Positions 47,856-57,117 of a stretch of DNA of 64,000 nucleotides are shown here, in pieces. Under the pieces are notes generated by a model. That model was not told the origin of the DNA. It made no database searches and saw only the letters and a list, made by a program, of their open reading frames with translations. The translations under genes were made by a program, and so were the position numbers. Source of the stretch: Lautropia sp. (GTDB lineage Bacteria; Pseudomonadota; Gammaproteobacteria; Burkholderiales; Burkholderiaceae_E); the NCBI GenBank assembly GCA_030527825.1, contig JAUNAC010000003.1, positions 1-64,000 on the forward strand. The letters run 5' to 3'. Position 1 is the first letter of the stretch. Every line of letters begins with the position of its first letter.

Positions 47856-48620
47856 ATGGTCGTGCAGGATGGTGGCAATGGACAATGGCTGCTGCAGCTG
47901 GCGGGCGTGTGCAAGTCATACAGCCGTGGCCAGCGGCGGGTGCCCGTCCTGCGGGGGGTTGATTGCCGGATCGCACAGGGTGAGTTCGTTGCCATCATGG
48001 GCCCCTCGGGTTCCGGCAAGACCACGCTGCTGAATATCCTGGGATGCCTGGACACGCTTGATTCGGGGCATTACTGGCTGGAAGGCCAGCGCATCGAGCA
48101 GCTGGATGCCGACGCACTGGCGCGGGTGCGCAGTCGCCTGTTCGGTTTTGTCTTCCAGCTGTTCAATCTGATTCCGCGCCTGAGCGCCTTGCGGAATGTG
48201 GAACTGCCGATGGTGTATGCCGGTGTGCCGCCTGCGGAGCGTCGTCGGCTGGCGCTGGCAGCGTTGGCCCAGGTGGGTCTGGGGGATCGCAGCGCCCATG
48301 TGCCTGCCGAGCTGTCGGGGGGGCAGCAGCAGCGGGTGGCCATTGCCCGCGCCATTGTCAACCAGCCGCGGATCCTGATTGCCGATGAGCCGACCGGCAG
48401 CCTCGACAGCCGCGCCGGCGAAGAGGTGATGGCGCTCTTTCATCAGTTTCACGAACAGGGAAAGACCATTGTCATGGTCACGCACGAACCGGACATTGCG
48501 GCACACGCGCAGCGCATCATCCGGGTGCGCGACGGCCGGCTGGACGGTGGGCCGGGGGCTTTTGGATCGGCGTTGCCTGACTCTCCGGATGGCAGCTCCC
48601 GACGGGGGGCGGCGGCATGA
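47856..48620 (+). CDS. ABC transporter ATP-binding protein (MacB/LolD-type)
   Basis: This ATPase of about 254 residues has Walker [12 protein letters not shown]-loop [20 protein letters not shown], signature [14 protein letters not shown], Walker [13 protein letters not shown] and the H-loop [10 protein letters not shown]. It belongs to the group that powers MacB-like mechanotransmission rather than import. The start is uncertain: the frame is open to a GTG at 47823, and neither start has a strong ribosome site. Its stop overlaps the permease start (ATGA). Confidence 0.93.
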   Translation: MVVQDGGNGQWLLQLAGVCKSYSRGQRRVPVLRGVDCRIAQGEFVAIMGPSGSGKTTLLNILGCLDTLDSGHYWLEGQRIEQLDADALARVRSRLFGFVFQLFNLIPRLSALRNVELPMVYAGVPPAERRRLALAALAQVGLGDRSAHVPAELSGGQQQRVAIARAIVNQPRILIADEPTGSLDSRAGEEVMALFHQFHEQGKTIVMVTHEPDIAAHAQRIIRVRDGRLDGGPGAFGSALPDSPDGSSRRGAAA

Positions 48621-49876
48621 GTGCCCTGTTGCGCGGGCGCCTGCTGCGGGATCTGGGGATCCAGGCCTGCCTGGGCCTGGCCGATCACCGGCTTCGCACT
48701 GTGCTCAGTATCCTGGGCATTGCCATCGGCATTGCGGCGGTGATTTTGATCGGTGTGGTCAGCAAGGGCGGGCAGCAGCTGGTGTTCTCGGAGCTGGAAA
48801 CGTTCGGGCTGCGCACTACCTGGGTGTTCCGTGACCGTCGCAGCACCGACCCCCACACGGTACAGCGCGAGGGCTCGGGAATCGACAATGCCGATCTTGC
48901 GGCCATCCGGCAGTCGAATTGCTGTCCCGGGCTGCAGTCGATATCGCCTGTGGTGGTGGTGCGCAGCGACGCGCTGTCGTGGGCGCGCGCCGGGCGGCGG
49001 TACGAGGGTGTGCAGCTGACCGGGGTGGGGCTGGCGTACCTGCAGGTCAATAACGATGCCCTGGCCATGGGGCGGGGCTTCACGGAGCAGGAAATGGCCC
49101 GGGGCAGTGATCGGGCGATCATTGGCGAGAAGGTCCGCAGCCGCCTGTTTGCCGATGGCCGCACGCCCATTGGCGCGGAAATCCATGTCGGTTCGCTGCG
49201 GCTGACCGTGATCGGTGTGCTGCAGGCCAAGGATCGTTCCTTCCTGGAGAGCATTGGGTCGGCGGGCGGGCAGGATGCCAACAACCGGGTGCTGGTGCCG
49301 TACCGGCGCGTGCAGGCCCTGGCAGGGAATACCCAGATCAACGTGCTGCAGTCGACCCTGGCGCCGGGCGCTGACGTGCATGCGGCCGAGCAGCTGACGG
49401 GGTTTCTGTGGCGGCGCCACAAGGGGGCGTTCGATTATCGCTGGGATGGCATGACGACCTATGTGCATACGGCGCAGCGCATCCTGGGCGGGGTGTCCAC
49501 GGTGGGCGTGGTGGCGGCGGCGGTGTCGTTGATCGTGGCCGGGCTGGGCATCCTCAACATCATGAGCACATCGGTGCTGGAGCGTACACGCGAGATCGGC
49601 CTGCGCAAGGCGGTGGGCGGTTCCGCCTCAGCCATCATGGTTCAGTTCCTGATCGAGGCTTGCCTGATCAGTCTGAGTGGTGGCGCGCTGGGCCTGCTGC
49701 TGGGGGCGGTGGCCAGCGTATTGATCACGGCATTGACCGGTCTGCAGCTGCTGCCATCGGCATCGGTCATCATGATTGCACTCGGGGTGTCGCTGCTGGT
49801 GGGGGTGGCGGCTGGCATTCTGCCTGCCTGGCGAGCGGCCCGCCTGCTTCCTGTGGAGGCGTTGCGCTATGAGTGA
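48617..49876 (+). CDS. ABC transporter permease (MacB/FtsX-type)
   Basis: This 419-residue permease has one N-terminal membrane helix (RTVLSILGIAIGIAAVILIGVV), a large periplasmic MacB_PCD domain and three C-terminal FtsX helices with NIMSTSVLERTREIGLRKAVGG and PAWRAARLLPVEALRYE. ATPase and permease are separate genes here, unlike E. coli MacB. It should work with the adaptor upstream and the outer-membrane factor whose start overlaps its last codons. No peptide or antibiotic gene is nearby to suggest cargo. Confidence 0.93.
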   Translation: MSALLRGRLLRDLGIQACLGLADHRLRTVLSILGIAIGIAAVILIGVVSKGGQQLVFSELETFGLRTTWVFRDRRSTDPHTVQREGSGIDNADLAAIRQSNCCPGLQSISPVVVVRSDALSWARAGRRYEGVQLTGVGLAYLQVNNDALAMGRGFTEQEMARGSDRAIIGEKVRSRLFADGRTPIGAEIHVGSLRLTVIGVLQAKDRSFLESIGSAGGQDANNRVLVPYRRVQALAGNTQINVLQSTLAPGADVHAAEQLTGFLWRRHKGAFDYRWDGMTTYVHTAQRILGGVSTVGVVAAAVSLIVAGLGILNIMSTSVLERTREIGLRKAVGGSASAIMVQFLIEACLISLSGGALGLLLGAVASVLITALTGLQLLPSASVIMIALGVSLLVGVAAGILPAWRAARLLPVEALRYE

Positions 49877-51419
49877 ACACCCGCGGGTCTGTCCCGATGA
49901 GGGTATGACGCCCGTCCGGGGCTGGGCGGGCCGCTCCGGGATGCCGCGTGTGGTGGGGTGGCTGGCCCTTGCGCTGGCGCTGGGTGGTGCGTGGACGCCC
50001 GGGATGGCGGCAGAAGCGGCCGCTCCGCTGGCATTGCGGCAGGTGATCGCCCAGGCACTGGCGCAGCGACCGGATATCCAGGCGGCGGAGGCGGCGGTAC
50101 GGCAGGCCGTGGCGCGGCAGGGACAGGCACGTGCCGGTCTGCGTCCGCACCTGGATGTGGTGGCGGAGCTGCTGGATACCCGTCGCTGGGACAGCTATAC
50201 CGGTGTTCAGGCCAGTTATGAGGTGCCGGGCGTGGGGCGGCGGGAGGTGCTGGTCAGTGGCGCGACGCCGCGGTATCAGCTCTTGCCGCGTCTGGAACTG
50301 AGTTATGACATTTATGCCGGCGGACGGGTGCCGGCAGCCATGCGCCAGGCCGAGCGTCAGGCGCAGGCGGCCCGGTTCGGGGTGCAGGTTGCTTCTCAGC
50401 AGGTTGTGCTGAGGGTGGCACGTCGTTATCTGGGGCTGCGCAGCGCCTGCCTGATGCAGGACAGTGCGGCGGCGGCCCTGGATGTGGCCGATGCCACCTT
50501 GCGGCAGCATGCCGGGCGCAGGCGCCGTGGCCAGCTTGCCGACATCGAATGGCAGCAGGCCCGGCTGGCGCAGCTGGAGCAGCAGCAGCGGTATGCGCGG
50601 GAGACGTTGCAGGTGCGTCTGGCCTGGGTGCAGCTGCAGGCAGCCATCCAGCCGTTGCCCGGTTCGCTGCCGGAGGGGGAGGACGGCGCGGTGGTCAGTG
50701 CCGGCGCCGCCGACGGTGTCATGCCGGCCGACGCAGGATTGCCGGACGCGGTGAACGTGATGCCGTCCGGCACAGCGGCGGATCAGGGGCGTATCTGTCA
50801 TTTTGCCCATGATCTGGCCGATGACATGGCCGATGCACTGGGCATGGCGGTGGAAAGCCCCGCGCTGGCGCAGCAGGCGCAGGCGCTGACGGCGGCGCAG
50901 GCCCGGCTTGAGGTTGACCGGGCGGCGTCCAGGCCCCGGCTGTCACTGTTTGCACAGTATGGGCAGGTTGCGCGTCGTGACCATGGCTGGGGGGCGCTGT
51001 TGGGAGAGACTCGCCGTCAGCAGGCACTGGTGGGTCTGCGGCTGCACTATCCCCTGTATGACGGCGGCATGGCCGATGCGTCAGTTGCCGCCGCCATGGC
51101 CGAGATCGAGGGGTTGCAACGGCAGCAGCAGATGTCGCGGGACCGGCTCCAGGCGTATCGCCAGGTCAATGGTCTGCGCCAGCAGCAGGCCCGCCAGGCA
51201 CTGGTGCTGGCCCGTTCGCGACTGGCCCTGGCGCAGAGCCGGCTGCATCTGGCGCAATCGCGCCTGCGTGCCGGCCGGCTGGCGCAACTGACCCTGGCGC
51301 AGGCGCGGCTGCAGCAGCACGAGGCGCGCAATGCGCTGGGCATGGCCGAGATCGACCTGGCCAGATTGCAGCTGGATCTGCATTTTGCCGAGGCCGCCAT
51401 CCAGGGGGCTATCGATTGA
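49869..51419 (+). CDS. TolC-family outer-membrane efflux protein
   Basis: This outer-membrane factor of about 516 residues completes the tripartite exporter. A signal peptide-like segment ends near GMAAEAA, although it is preceded by about 25 extra residues, so a start at the internal MPRVVGWLALALAL is possible. The mature part shows the two homologous halves of coiled-coil and barrel strands (LRQVIAQALAQRPDIQAAEA; YGQVARRDHGWG, GLRLHYPLYDGG). It is Gln/Ala/Arg-rich. It overlaps the permease by eight bases. Confidence 0.88.
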   Translation: MSEHPRVCPDEGMTPVRGWAGRSGMPRVVGWLALALALGGAWTPGMAAEAAAPLALRQVIAQALAQRPDIQAAEAAVRQAVARQGQARAGLRPHLDVVAELLDTRRWDSYTGVQASYEVPGVGRREVLVSGATPRYQLLPRLELSYDIYAGGRVPAAMRQAERQAQAARFGVQVASQQVVLRVARRYLGLRSACLMQDSAAAALDVADATLRQHAGRRRRGQLADIEWQQARLAQLEQQQRYARETLQVRLAWVQLQAAIQPLPGSLPEGEDGAVVSAGAADGVMPADAGLPDAVNVMPSGTAADQGRICHFAHDLADDMADALGMAVESPALAQQAQALTAAQARLEVDRAASRPRLSLFAQYGQVARRDHGWGALLGETRRQQALVGLRLHYPLYDGGMADASVAAAMAEIEGLQRQQQMSRDRLQAYRQVNGLRQQQARQALVLARSRLALAQSRLHLAQSRLRAGRLAQLTLAQARLQQHEARNALGMAEIDLARLQLDLHFAEAAIQGAID

Positions 51420-51577
51420 TTCAGCGCCGGTGACCACGACGGTGTGAGGGGCATGCCCGTGGGGAGGCGCTGCCGTCGGGAGGGGTGTCGGCTGCCCGCC
51501 CCGGCCGGTCGCCACCCGGTGCGGCGAGGGCTACAATCGGTGCCGTTCCCGGCCCTGCCCACTGGAAAAATGTTGTG

Positions 51578-52150
51578 ATGCCCGCTCCTGCTTCGCCTCC
51601 GGTTGCCGCTGTTCAGACTTTGCTGGGCTTTGACTTTGGCGAAAAGCGCATTGGCGTGGCGGTGGGCAATACGCTGACCGGGGTGGCAAGACCGCTGCTG
51701 GTGCTGTCCGAGCCGACGGTGGATGGACGCTTTGCTCGCATTGCGGCGCTGCTGGACGAATGGCAGCCGACCGGGCTGGTGGTGGGGCGCCCGCTGCATC
51801 CGGATGGCACGCCCCATGCCGTGACGGCGCTGGCCGAGCGCTTTGCACGTCGGCTGGCGGGCCGCTTCGGTCTGCCGGTTGCGCTGGTGGACGAGCGCTA
51901 CAGCTCGGTGGCGGCGCAGGAGCGTCTGCGCGCCGATGAGGATGGCTGGTTTGATGAGGACGGCCATGGCGCCCTGGCTGCCCATGATGACGGCATCGGT
52001 CTGGCCGGTCGGGAAGGCCATCGGCGCGGCAGGCCCCGCGCTGCCCGGCGGCGTGCCGGAGGTGGCCGCCGGACGGCAGCCGGGCAGGGCGATGATGCGA
52101 TGGCGGCAGCCATCATTGTTGAACAGTACATGAGCGAGACACGAACATGA
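51578..52150 (+). CDS. ruvX: Holliday junction resolvase-like / pre-16S rRNA nuclease RuvX (YqgF)
   Basis: This RNase H-fold protein of about 190 residues is implicated in maturing the 5' end of 16S rRNA. Catalytic segments are [35 protein letters not shown] and the late Asp in [14 protein letters not shown]. Between the third and fourth lies an unusual stretch (about residues 120-170) rich in Gly, Arg and Asp, roughly 30-35 residues longer than in typical ~140-residue homologues. Its stop overlaps pyrR (ATGA). Confidence 0.92.
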   Translation: MPAPASPPVAAVQTLLGFDFGEKRIGVAVGNTLTGVARPLLVLSEPTVDGRFARIAALLDEWQPTGLVVGRPLHPDGTPHAVTALAERFARRLAGRFGLPVALVDERYSSVAAQERLRADEDGWFDEDGHGALAAHDDGIGLAGREGHRRGRPRAARRRAGGGRRTAAGQGDDAMAAAIIVEQYMSETRT

Positions 52151-52704
52151 TGACCCCTTTGCCGGCCGATGCCGAGACGCTGTTTGCCCGTTTGCGTGAT
52201 TCCCTGCAGCAGGCGCTGGCTGCCCGTGCAGGCGACGGTGCGGGGGATGATCCGCCGGGCGGGGGCGGGCAGGCGCCGGCCCTGATCGGCATCCACACGG
52301 GCGGTGCCTGGCTGGCGGCCAGGCTGCATGCCGAGCTGGGGCTGGACGCTCCGCTTGGCTTTCTGTCGAGCGCGTTCTATCGGGACGACGTGCAGGCACG
52401 GGGACTGTCCGCGCGGATGCAGCCGACCCGGATCGATTTTGATGTGGCCGGGCGTGACATCGTGCTGGTGGACGACATCCTGCATACCGGGCGCACCATC
52501 CGGGCAGCCCTGAACGAGATTTTCGATTATGGCCGCCCGGCCCGTGTACGGCTGGCGGTGCTGATAGATCGGGGTGGACGGGAGCTTCCCGTGCAGCCTG
52601 ACCATGTGGGGGCGGTGCTGGTGCTGCAGGCCAATGAGAAACTGGCGCTCAGCCAGCGAACCAATGGTGCGTTCGAGCTGCGGGTTGAGTCGATCCAGGA
52701 TTGA
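52147..52704 (+). CDS. pyrR: PyrR: pyrimidine regulatory protein / uracil phosphoribosyltransferase
   Basis: This 185-residue type I phosphoribosyltransferase has the PRPP-binding motif [16 protein letters not shown] at about residue 100 and [15 protein letters not shown] after it. In Gram-positive bacteria it regulates pyr mRNA; in betaproteobacteria the gene precedes pyrB and may act mainly as an enzyme. Residues about 25-45 contain an added Gly/Asp/Pro-rich loop. It overlaps ruvX and is 20 bases from pyrB. Confidence 0.92.
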   Translation: MMTPLPADAETLFARLRDSLQQALAARAGDGAGDDPPGGGGQAPALIGIHTGGAWLAARLHAELGLDAPLGFLSSAFYRDDVQARGLSARMQPTRIDFDVAGRDIVLVDDILHTGRTIRAALNEIFDYGRPARVRLAVLIDRGGRELPVQPDHVGAVLVLQANEKLALSQRTNGAFELRVESIQD

Positions 52705-52724
52705 TCGGGAAGGAGAGGGCAAAG

Positions 52725-53678
52725 ATGCAGATGCAACAGGTGCAGGTGGGCAAGGATGGACGGTTGCGCCATCTGCTCACGCTGGAAGGGCTGTCGCGCG
52801 ACATGATCCATCGGATCCTGGACAATGCCGCGTCGTTCCTGAATGTTTCGAACCGGGAGATCAAGAAGGTGCCGCTGTTGCGCGGCCGTTCGGTCTTCAA
52901 TCTGTTTTTTGAGGATTCGACCCGGACGCGGACGACATTCGAGATAGCCGCCACGCGGCTGTCGGCCGACGTGGTCAACCTCAACATCAATACTTCGTCC
53001 ACCAAGAAGGGCGAGTCGCTGCTGGACACGATCGACAATCTGCAGGCAATGGCTGCCGACCTGTTTGTGGTGCGGCATAGCCAGAGCGGCGCGGCGCACC
53101 TGATCGCCCAGCACGTCGGTGACCATGTGCATGTGGTCAATGCCGGAGACGGCCGGCATGCGCACCCCACGCAGGGGCTGCTGGACATGTATACCATCCG
53201 TCACTTCAAGAAGGACTTCACGAAGCTGAGCGTGGCGATTGTCGGTGACATCACCCATTCGCGGGTGGCCCGCTCGGACATCCATGCGCTGACGACGCTG
53301 GGGGTGCCGGATGTGCGGGTGGTGGGGCCGCTCACGCTGCTGCCGGGCGGGCTGGCGCAGATGGGGGTGACGCTGCATACGGATCTGCGCACGGCGCTGA
53401 AGGATGTGGATGTGGTCATCATGCTGCGCTTGCAGAATGAGCGGATGCGCGGCGCGCTGCTGCCCAGCCCCCAGGAGTATTTCCACAACTACGGGCTGAC
53501 GCGCGAGAAGCTGGCCATGGCCAAGCCGGACGCCATTGTGATGCATCCCGGGCCCATGAACCGGGGGGTGGAAATCGAGTCTGCCGTGGCGGATGGCCCG
53601 CAGTCCGTCATTCTGCAACAGGTGACGTTCGGCATTGCGGTGCGCATGGCAGTGATGAGCATGCTGGCGGCGGGATAA
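52725..53678 (+). CDS. pyrB: Aspartate carbamoyltransferase catalytic subunit
   Basis: This enzyme of about 317 residues catalyses the first committed step of pyrimidine synthesis. The carbamoyl-phosphate motif [13 protein letters not shown] is near residue 63, and the aspartate-binding and catalytic parts ([51 protein letters not shown]) are intact. It starts at [10 protein letters not shown] after GGAGAGGGC. It is followed after seven bases by an inactive dihydroorotase homologue, typical of the Pseudomonas-type ATCase complex that lacks pyrI. Confidence 0.96.
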   Translation: MQMQQVQVGKDGRLRHLLTLEGLSRDMIHRILDNAASFLNVSNREIKKVPLLRGRSVFNLFFEDSTRTRTTFEIAATRLSADVVNLNINTSSTKKGESLLDTIDNLQAMAADLFVVRHSQSGAAHLIAQHVGDHVHVVNAGDGRHAHPTQGLLDMYTIRHFKKDFTKLSVAIVGDITHSRVARSDIHALTTLGVPDVRVVGPLTLLPGGLAQMGVTLHTDLRTALKDVDVVIMLRLQNERMRGALLPSPQEYFHNYGLTREKLAMAKPDAIVMHPGPMNRGVEIESAVADGPQSVILQQVTFGIAVRMAVMSMLAAG

Positions 53679-53685
53679 GGAGGAC

Positions 53686-55023
53686 ATGATGCAACAAGGA
53701 GTGATCAAGGGCGGTCGCCATGGGCATGTGCCCTCGTTTTCCATCACGGGCGCACGTCTGGTCGATCCATGGTCTGGTCTGGATCAGGAAGGTGATCTGC
53801 ATGTGTCGGATGGACGCATTGTCGGCGTGGGGTCTGCGCCGCACGGTTTCCGGCCCGCCCGGCAGATCGATGGCCGGGGGTTGGTGGTGGCGCCTGGACT
53901 GGTGGATCTGTCGGCCCGCCTGCGTGAGCCGGGCTTCGAGTACAAGGCATCGCTTGAGTCCGAGATGAAGGCGGCGGTGGCTGGTGGTGTGACGGCGCTG
54001 TCATGCCCGCCCGATACGGATCCCCCGCTCGATGAGCCCGGGCTGGTGGAGATGCTGAAGTACCGCGCCCATAATCTGGGACTGGCGCATTTATATCCGC
54101 TGGGGGCCCTGACGGTGGGTCTGGCCGGGCAGGCGCTGACGGAGATGGCCGAATTGACCGAGGCGGGCTGCATCGGGTTTTCACAGGCGATCCAGCCGAT
54201 TCAGGATACCCAGGTGCTGCTGCGTGCCATGCAGTATGCGCATTCCTTTGGCTATACCGTGTGGCTGAACCCGATTGACCCCTTCCTGGGACGGGGTGGC
54301 GTGATGCATGCCGGCCCGTTTGCGTCGCGTCTGGGTTTGCCGGGCAATCCGGTCATCAGTGAAACGGTGGCGCTGCATACCATCTGCGAGCTGGTTGCAT
54401 CCGTCGGGTGCCCGGTGCATGTGTGCCGGCTGTCGTCTGCCGCCGGAGTCGAGCTGCTGCGGCAGGCACGTCGGGCCGGCCTGCCGCTGACCGCGGATGT
54501 GGCGGTCAACCATCTGCATTTGATCGATCTGGACGTGGGCTTTTTTGACAGTGCCTATCGTCTGGAGCCGCCGCTGCGTGCCCAGCGTGACCGTGAAGCG
54601 TTGCGGGCCGGGCTGCTTGACGGGGCGATCGATGCCGTCTGTTCCGATCACACGCCGGTTGTGGAGGACGCCAAGCGCTTGCCCTTTGGCGAGGCCGAGG
54701 CGGGGGCCGTGGGGTTGTCGTTGCTGTTGCCACTGACGCTGAAGTGGGGCCAGGAACAGGGCATCTCGTTGCTGAATGTCCTGGATCGCCTGACCCGCAT
54801 TCCGGCGCGCATTGCCGGCATCGACCCGGCCCGCCGGGATGAGCCCGCGGGTCTGGCCGTGGGGGCCGTGGCCGATCTGTGCGCCTTCGATCCGGAAACA
54901 CGCTGGCAGGTCTCCCCTGCCACGCTGTGGGGGCAATGCACTGATACGCCATGGCTGGGCCATGAGATGCAGGGTCAGGTGCGACTGACCGCGGTGGAAG
55001 GCAGGCTGGTGTTCGAGCGGTGA
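53686..55023 (+). CDS. pyrX: Dihydroorotase-like protein PyrX (catalytically inactive, pyrC')
   Basis: This 445-residue amidohydrolase fold resembles dihydroorotase, but the metal-binding HxH after GLVDL reads SAR (residues 76-78). Later elements are partly kept (LHTICELV, AVCSDHTPV). In Pseudomonas such a non-catalytic pyrC' subunit is needed for assembly of active PyrB, and the tight pyrB-pyrX spacing fits that. A functional pyrC should exist elsewhere. Its stop overlaps the plsC start (TGATG). Confidence 0.92.
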   Translation: MMQQGVIKGGRHGHVPSFSITGARLVDPWSGLDQEGDLHVSDGRIVGVGSAPHGFRPARQIDGRGLVVAPGLVDLSARLREPGFEYKASLESEMKAAVAGGVTALSCPPDTDPPLDEPGLVEMLKYRAHNLGLAHLYPLGALTVGLAGQALTEMAELTEAGCIGFSQAIQPIQDTQVLLRAMQYAHSFGYTVWLNPIDPFLGRGGVMHAGPFASRLGLPGNPVISETVALHTICELVASVGCPVHVCRLSSAAGVELLRQARRAGLPLTADVAVNHLHLIDLDVGFFDSAYRLEPPLRAQRDREALRAGLLDGAIDAVCSDHTPVVEDAKRLPFGEAEAGAVGLSLLLPLTLKWGQEQGISLLNVLDRLTRIPARIAGIDPARRDEPAGLAVGAVADLCAFDPETRWQVSPATLWGQCTDTPWLGHEMQGQVRLTAVEGRLVFER

Positions 55024-55793
55024 TGCCCTGGGTACGCCGGATGCTGCGCCTGCCGCTGCTGGCGCTGCTGCTGGCCCTGGGTCTGCTTGGCCTGCTGCTG
55101 GTTCAGCCCTGGTTGCCGATGCAGGGCCGGCGGGGACTGGTGCGCGCCTGGTCCCGCCTGCTGATGCTGCTCTGTGGGGTGCGGGTGCGGGAAGCATGGA
55201 TGGGCGACCCGGTGGCTCCCCGTCGCTTGGCCGAGCTGGTTCGCGGCCGCCTGCTGGTGGCTAACCACGTCTCCTGGCTCGATGTCTTTGCCATCGACAG
55301 TCTGGCGGCCTCGGCCTTCGTGGCCAAGGCCGAGATCAGGCGCTGGCCAGTTATTGGCTGGTTGGTGAGCCTGGCCGGGACAATCTACATCTCACGCGGC
55401 AGCCGCAGCGCCATGCCCGAGGTGCTGGCACAGATGCGCCAGCACCTTCAACGGGGTTATCCGGTGGCGCTTTTTCCGGAAGGTACCACCCATGCCGGAC
55501 TGCCGCTCAAGCCCTTTCACGGCAGCCTGCTGCAGGCGGCCATTGATGAAGAGGCGGACATTGTGCCGATCGGATTGTTGTACCGCCATTCGGATGGCAC
55601 GCCGGGTGTAGGGGCGTATTATCTGGATGAGACGAGCTTCATGCAGTCGCTGTGGACGGTGCTGGGGGCGTCAGCGCTGGAGGTCCGGGTACTGGTGCTG
55701 GCGCCGGTACAGACGCAGGGCGCGGAGCGACGGGCGCTGGCCGAGCGGATCAGGGGCATGCTTGAGACGGCCCTGACCAAGGCGACGGCGTAG
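55023..55793 (+). CDS. plsC: 1-acyl-sn-glycerol-3-phosphate acyltransferase (PlsC family)
   Basis: This 256-residue inner-membrane acyltransferase makes phosphatidic acid or acylates a related lipid. An N-terminal hydrophobic anchor (LPLLALLLALGLLGLLLV) is followed by the catalytic HX4D box in NHVSWLD and the acceptor motif FPEGTT. It is the last gene of the ruvX-pyr run. Several PlsC paralogues are usual in this group, so the exact lipid substrate is not fixed. A GC-rich hairpin without a T-run lies just after it. Confidence 0.92.
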   Translation: MPWVRRMLRLPLLALLLALGLLGLLLVQPWLPMQGRRGLVRAWSRLLMLLCGVRVREAWMGDPVAPRRLAELVRGRLLVANHVSWLDVFAIDSLAASAFVAKAEIRRWPVIGWLVSLAGTIYISRGSRSAMPEVLAQMRQHLQRGYPVALFPEGTTHAGLPLKPFHGSLLQAAIDEEADIVPIGLLYRHSDGTPGVGAYYLDETSFMQSLWTVLGASALEVRVLVLAPVQTQGAERRALAERIRGMLETALTKATA

Positions 55794-55877
55794 CGTGCAC
55801 CCGGCAGGGTGTGGCGTGCGGTGAGTTACCGTGGCCTGTGGCCATGGTGCGCCCGGCCCCCGGCCGGGCGTGGTGCT

Positions 55878-57020
55878 TCAGTTTTGCCAGTAGAGGAAGC
55901 CCGTTTCGTTCGGGTAGGCTGACCGGTCGTCGATGATGTAGCCGCCGGCATAGTGCAGTTCCTCACCCCATTTCCAGGCGTCTGGAATATCCCAGGCGGT
56001 GCATACCAGGCGTTTGGCGTAGTTGACCTCAAGGTGGGTGCACAGTTTTGCCTGATTGGGTTTGTCGCCGCGGATCAGCATGAGCCGGGCGAAGTCATGC
56101 GGTCTGCCATTGCCGTTGGATAGCCGGCCTGTCCATTCACGCAGCGTGCCGAAGGAAACCATGCCGTTGCGCGCGATGGTGAGCGCCTCGGGCAGGCCCC
56201 GGAAATAGGGGGTGTCACGCCCGCCGGTGGTGGGGGCATGATTGGTATAGTCGGCATACGACAGTCTGTAGCCCAGATCTTCGGTGGATTCGATCTGGGT
56301 ATCCTGGCCGATCAGGAAATCGTTGTCCCGGATAATGATCGTGTAGGAAGCCGTCAGGTTGTTGAAGCCGCGTTTCAGCCATGTTTCGCCGAACATGGGG
56401 CGTGCCCGTATCCGGAAGTAATTGTTTTCCGTTTTGATGACGTAGTTGTAGGTGCCGTTTCCGGTCGGTTTGTAGAAGCGGCGGCGGCATGGCCGTTGCA
56501 CGAAGGTGTCGCCCGGGTTGAAGTCGTTGGGATCGAACGTGTAGTTGCCCGCCTTGTCGAGTTTCACGCTGAGTGTCACGGGCGGGGTGTCCTGTTCCGC
56601 GCTGGGGATGGCTGGGCCATTGACTCCCTGACGCATGCCTGTCTGGGTTTCACATGTATTCTGCTCGATCATGGCCAGCAGCACATCGCCGCGTACCCCG
56701 GTGTCGGAGATGTTGGGAACGGTGTTTGCACCGCCCGGGGACACGGCCGCCATCGGAGGTGTCGCTGACGGGGTGTCGGGCGGGGGAGCGCTGACCGGGG
56801 GCGTGCCGGCAGCCGCGGGGGCCGCAAGTGCCTCGCTTGAGAGGGGCGCTTTCAGGTTGCTGTCGGCCGAAGACGTGGTTGCAGCCGTGTTTGCGGCGGG
56901 ACTGGACAGGACGGCCTTGTTTGGCTGGTTGTCTTCCCCGCTGCCGCATGCCGCCAGCAGTATGGACAGGGATGCCGTGAGGGATGTGGCCAGTGTTCCG
57001 GAGAGATGTCGGCTATTCAT
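55878..57020 (-). CDS. Secreted lipoprotein of unknown function
   Basis: This protein of about 380 residues has signal peptide and lipobox (LLAACGSG), so it is lipid-anchored in the cell envelope. A strong AGGAGG lies nine bases before the ATG at 57020. Residues about 25-110 are a Pro/Ala/Ser-rich linker; the rest looks like a folded beta-rich domain with paired Cys (NTCETQ, RPCRRRF, KLCTHLEV, LVCTAWDI). I do not recognise the domain. It lies 97 bases downstream of a periplasmic broad-specificity racemase gene on the same strand, so the two may share a transcript and an envelope role. Confidence 0.8.
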   Translation of the reverse strand: MNSRHLSGTLATSLTASLSILLAACGSGEDNQPNKAVLSSPAANTAATTSSADSNLKAPLSSEALAAPAAAGTPPVSAPPPDTPSATPPMAAVSPGGANTVPNISDTGVRGDVLLAMIEQNTCETQTGMRQGVNGPAIPSAEQDTPPVTLSVKLDKAGNYTFDPNDFNPGDTFVQRPCRRRFYKPTGNGTYNYVIKTENNYFRIRARPMFGETWLKRGFNNLTASYTIIIRDNDFLIGQDTQIESTEDLGYRLSYADYTNHAPTTGGRDTPYFRGLPEALTIARNGMVSFGTLREWTGRLSNGNGRPHDFARLMLIRGDKPNQAKLCTHLEVNYAKRLVCTAWDIPDAWKWGEELHYAGGYIIDDRSAYPNETGFLYWQN

Positions 57021-57117
57021 GCTATGTGGCCTCCTGGCGATGAAGTTCTGTGGCCATGACGGGCGTGGGTGCTGCATGGCCCTTGCATAGTGATTGCCCC
57101 GGATCCGCGCCGGATGG

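Noticed and set aside
55850..55870. GC-rich hairpin after plsC as a terminator
   Set aside because: The stem is strong but no T-run follows on either strand, so intrinsic termination is not supported.
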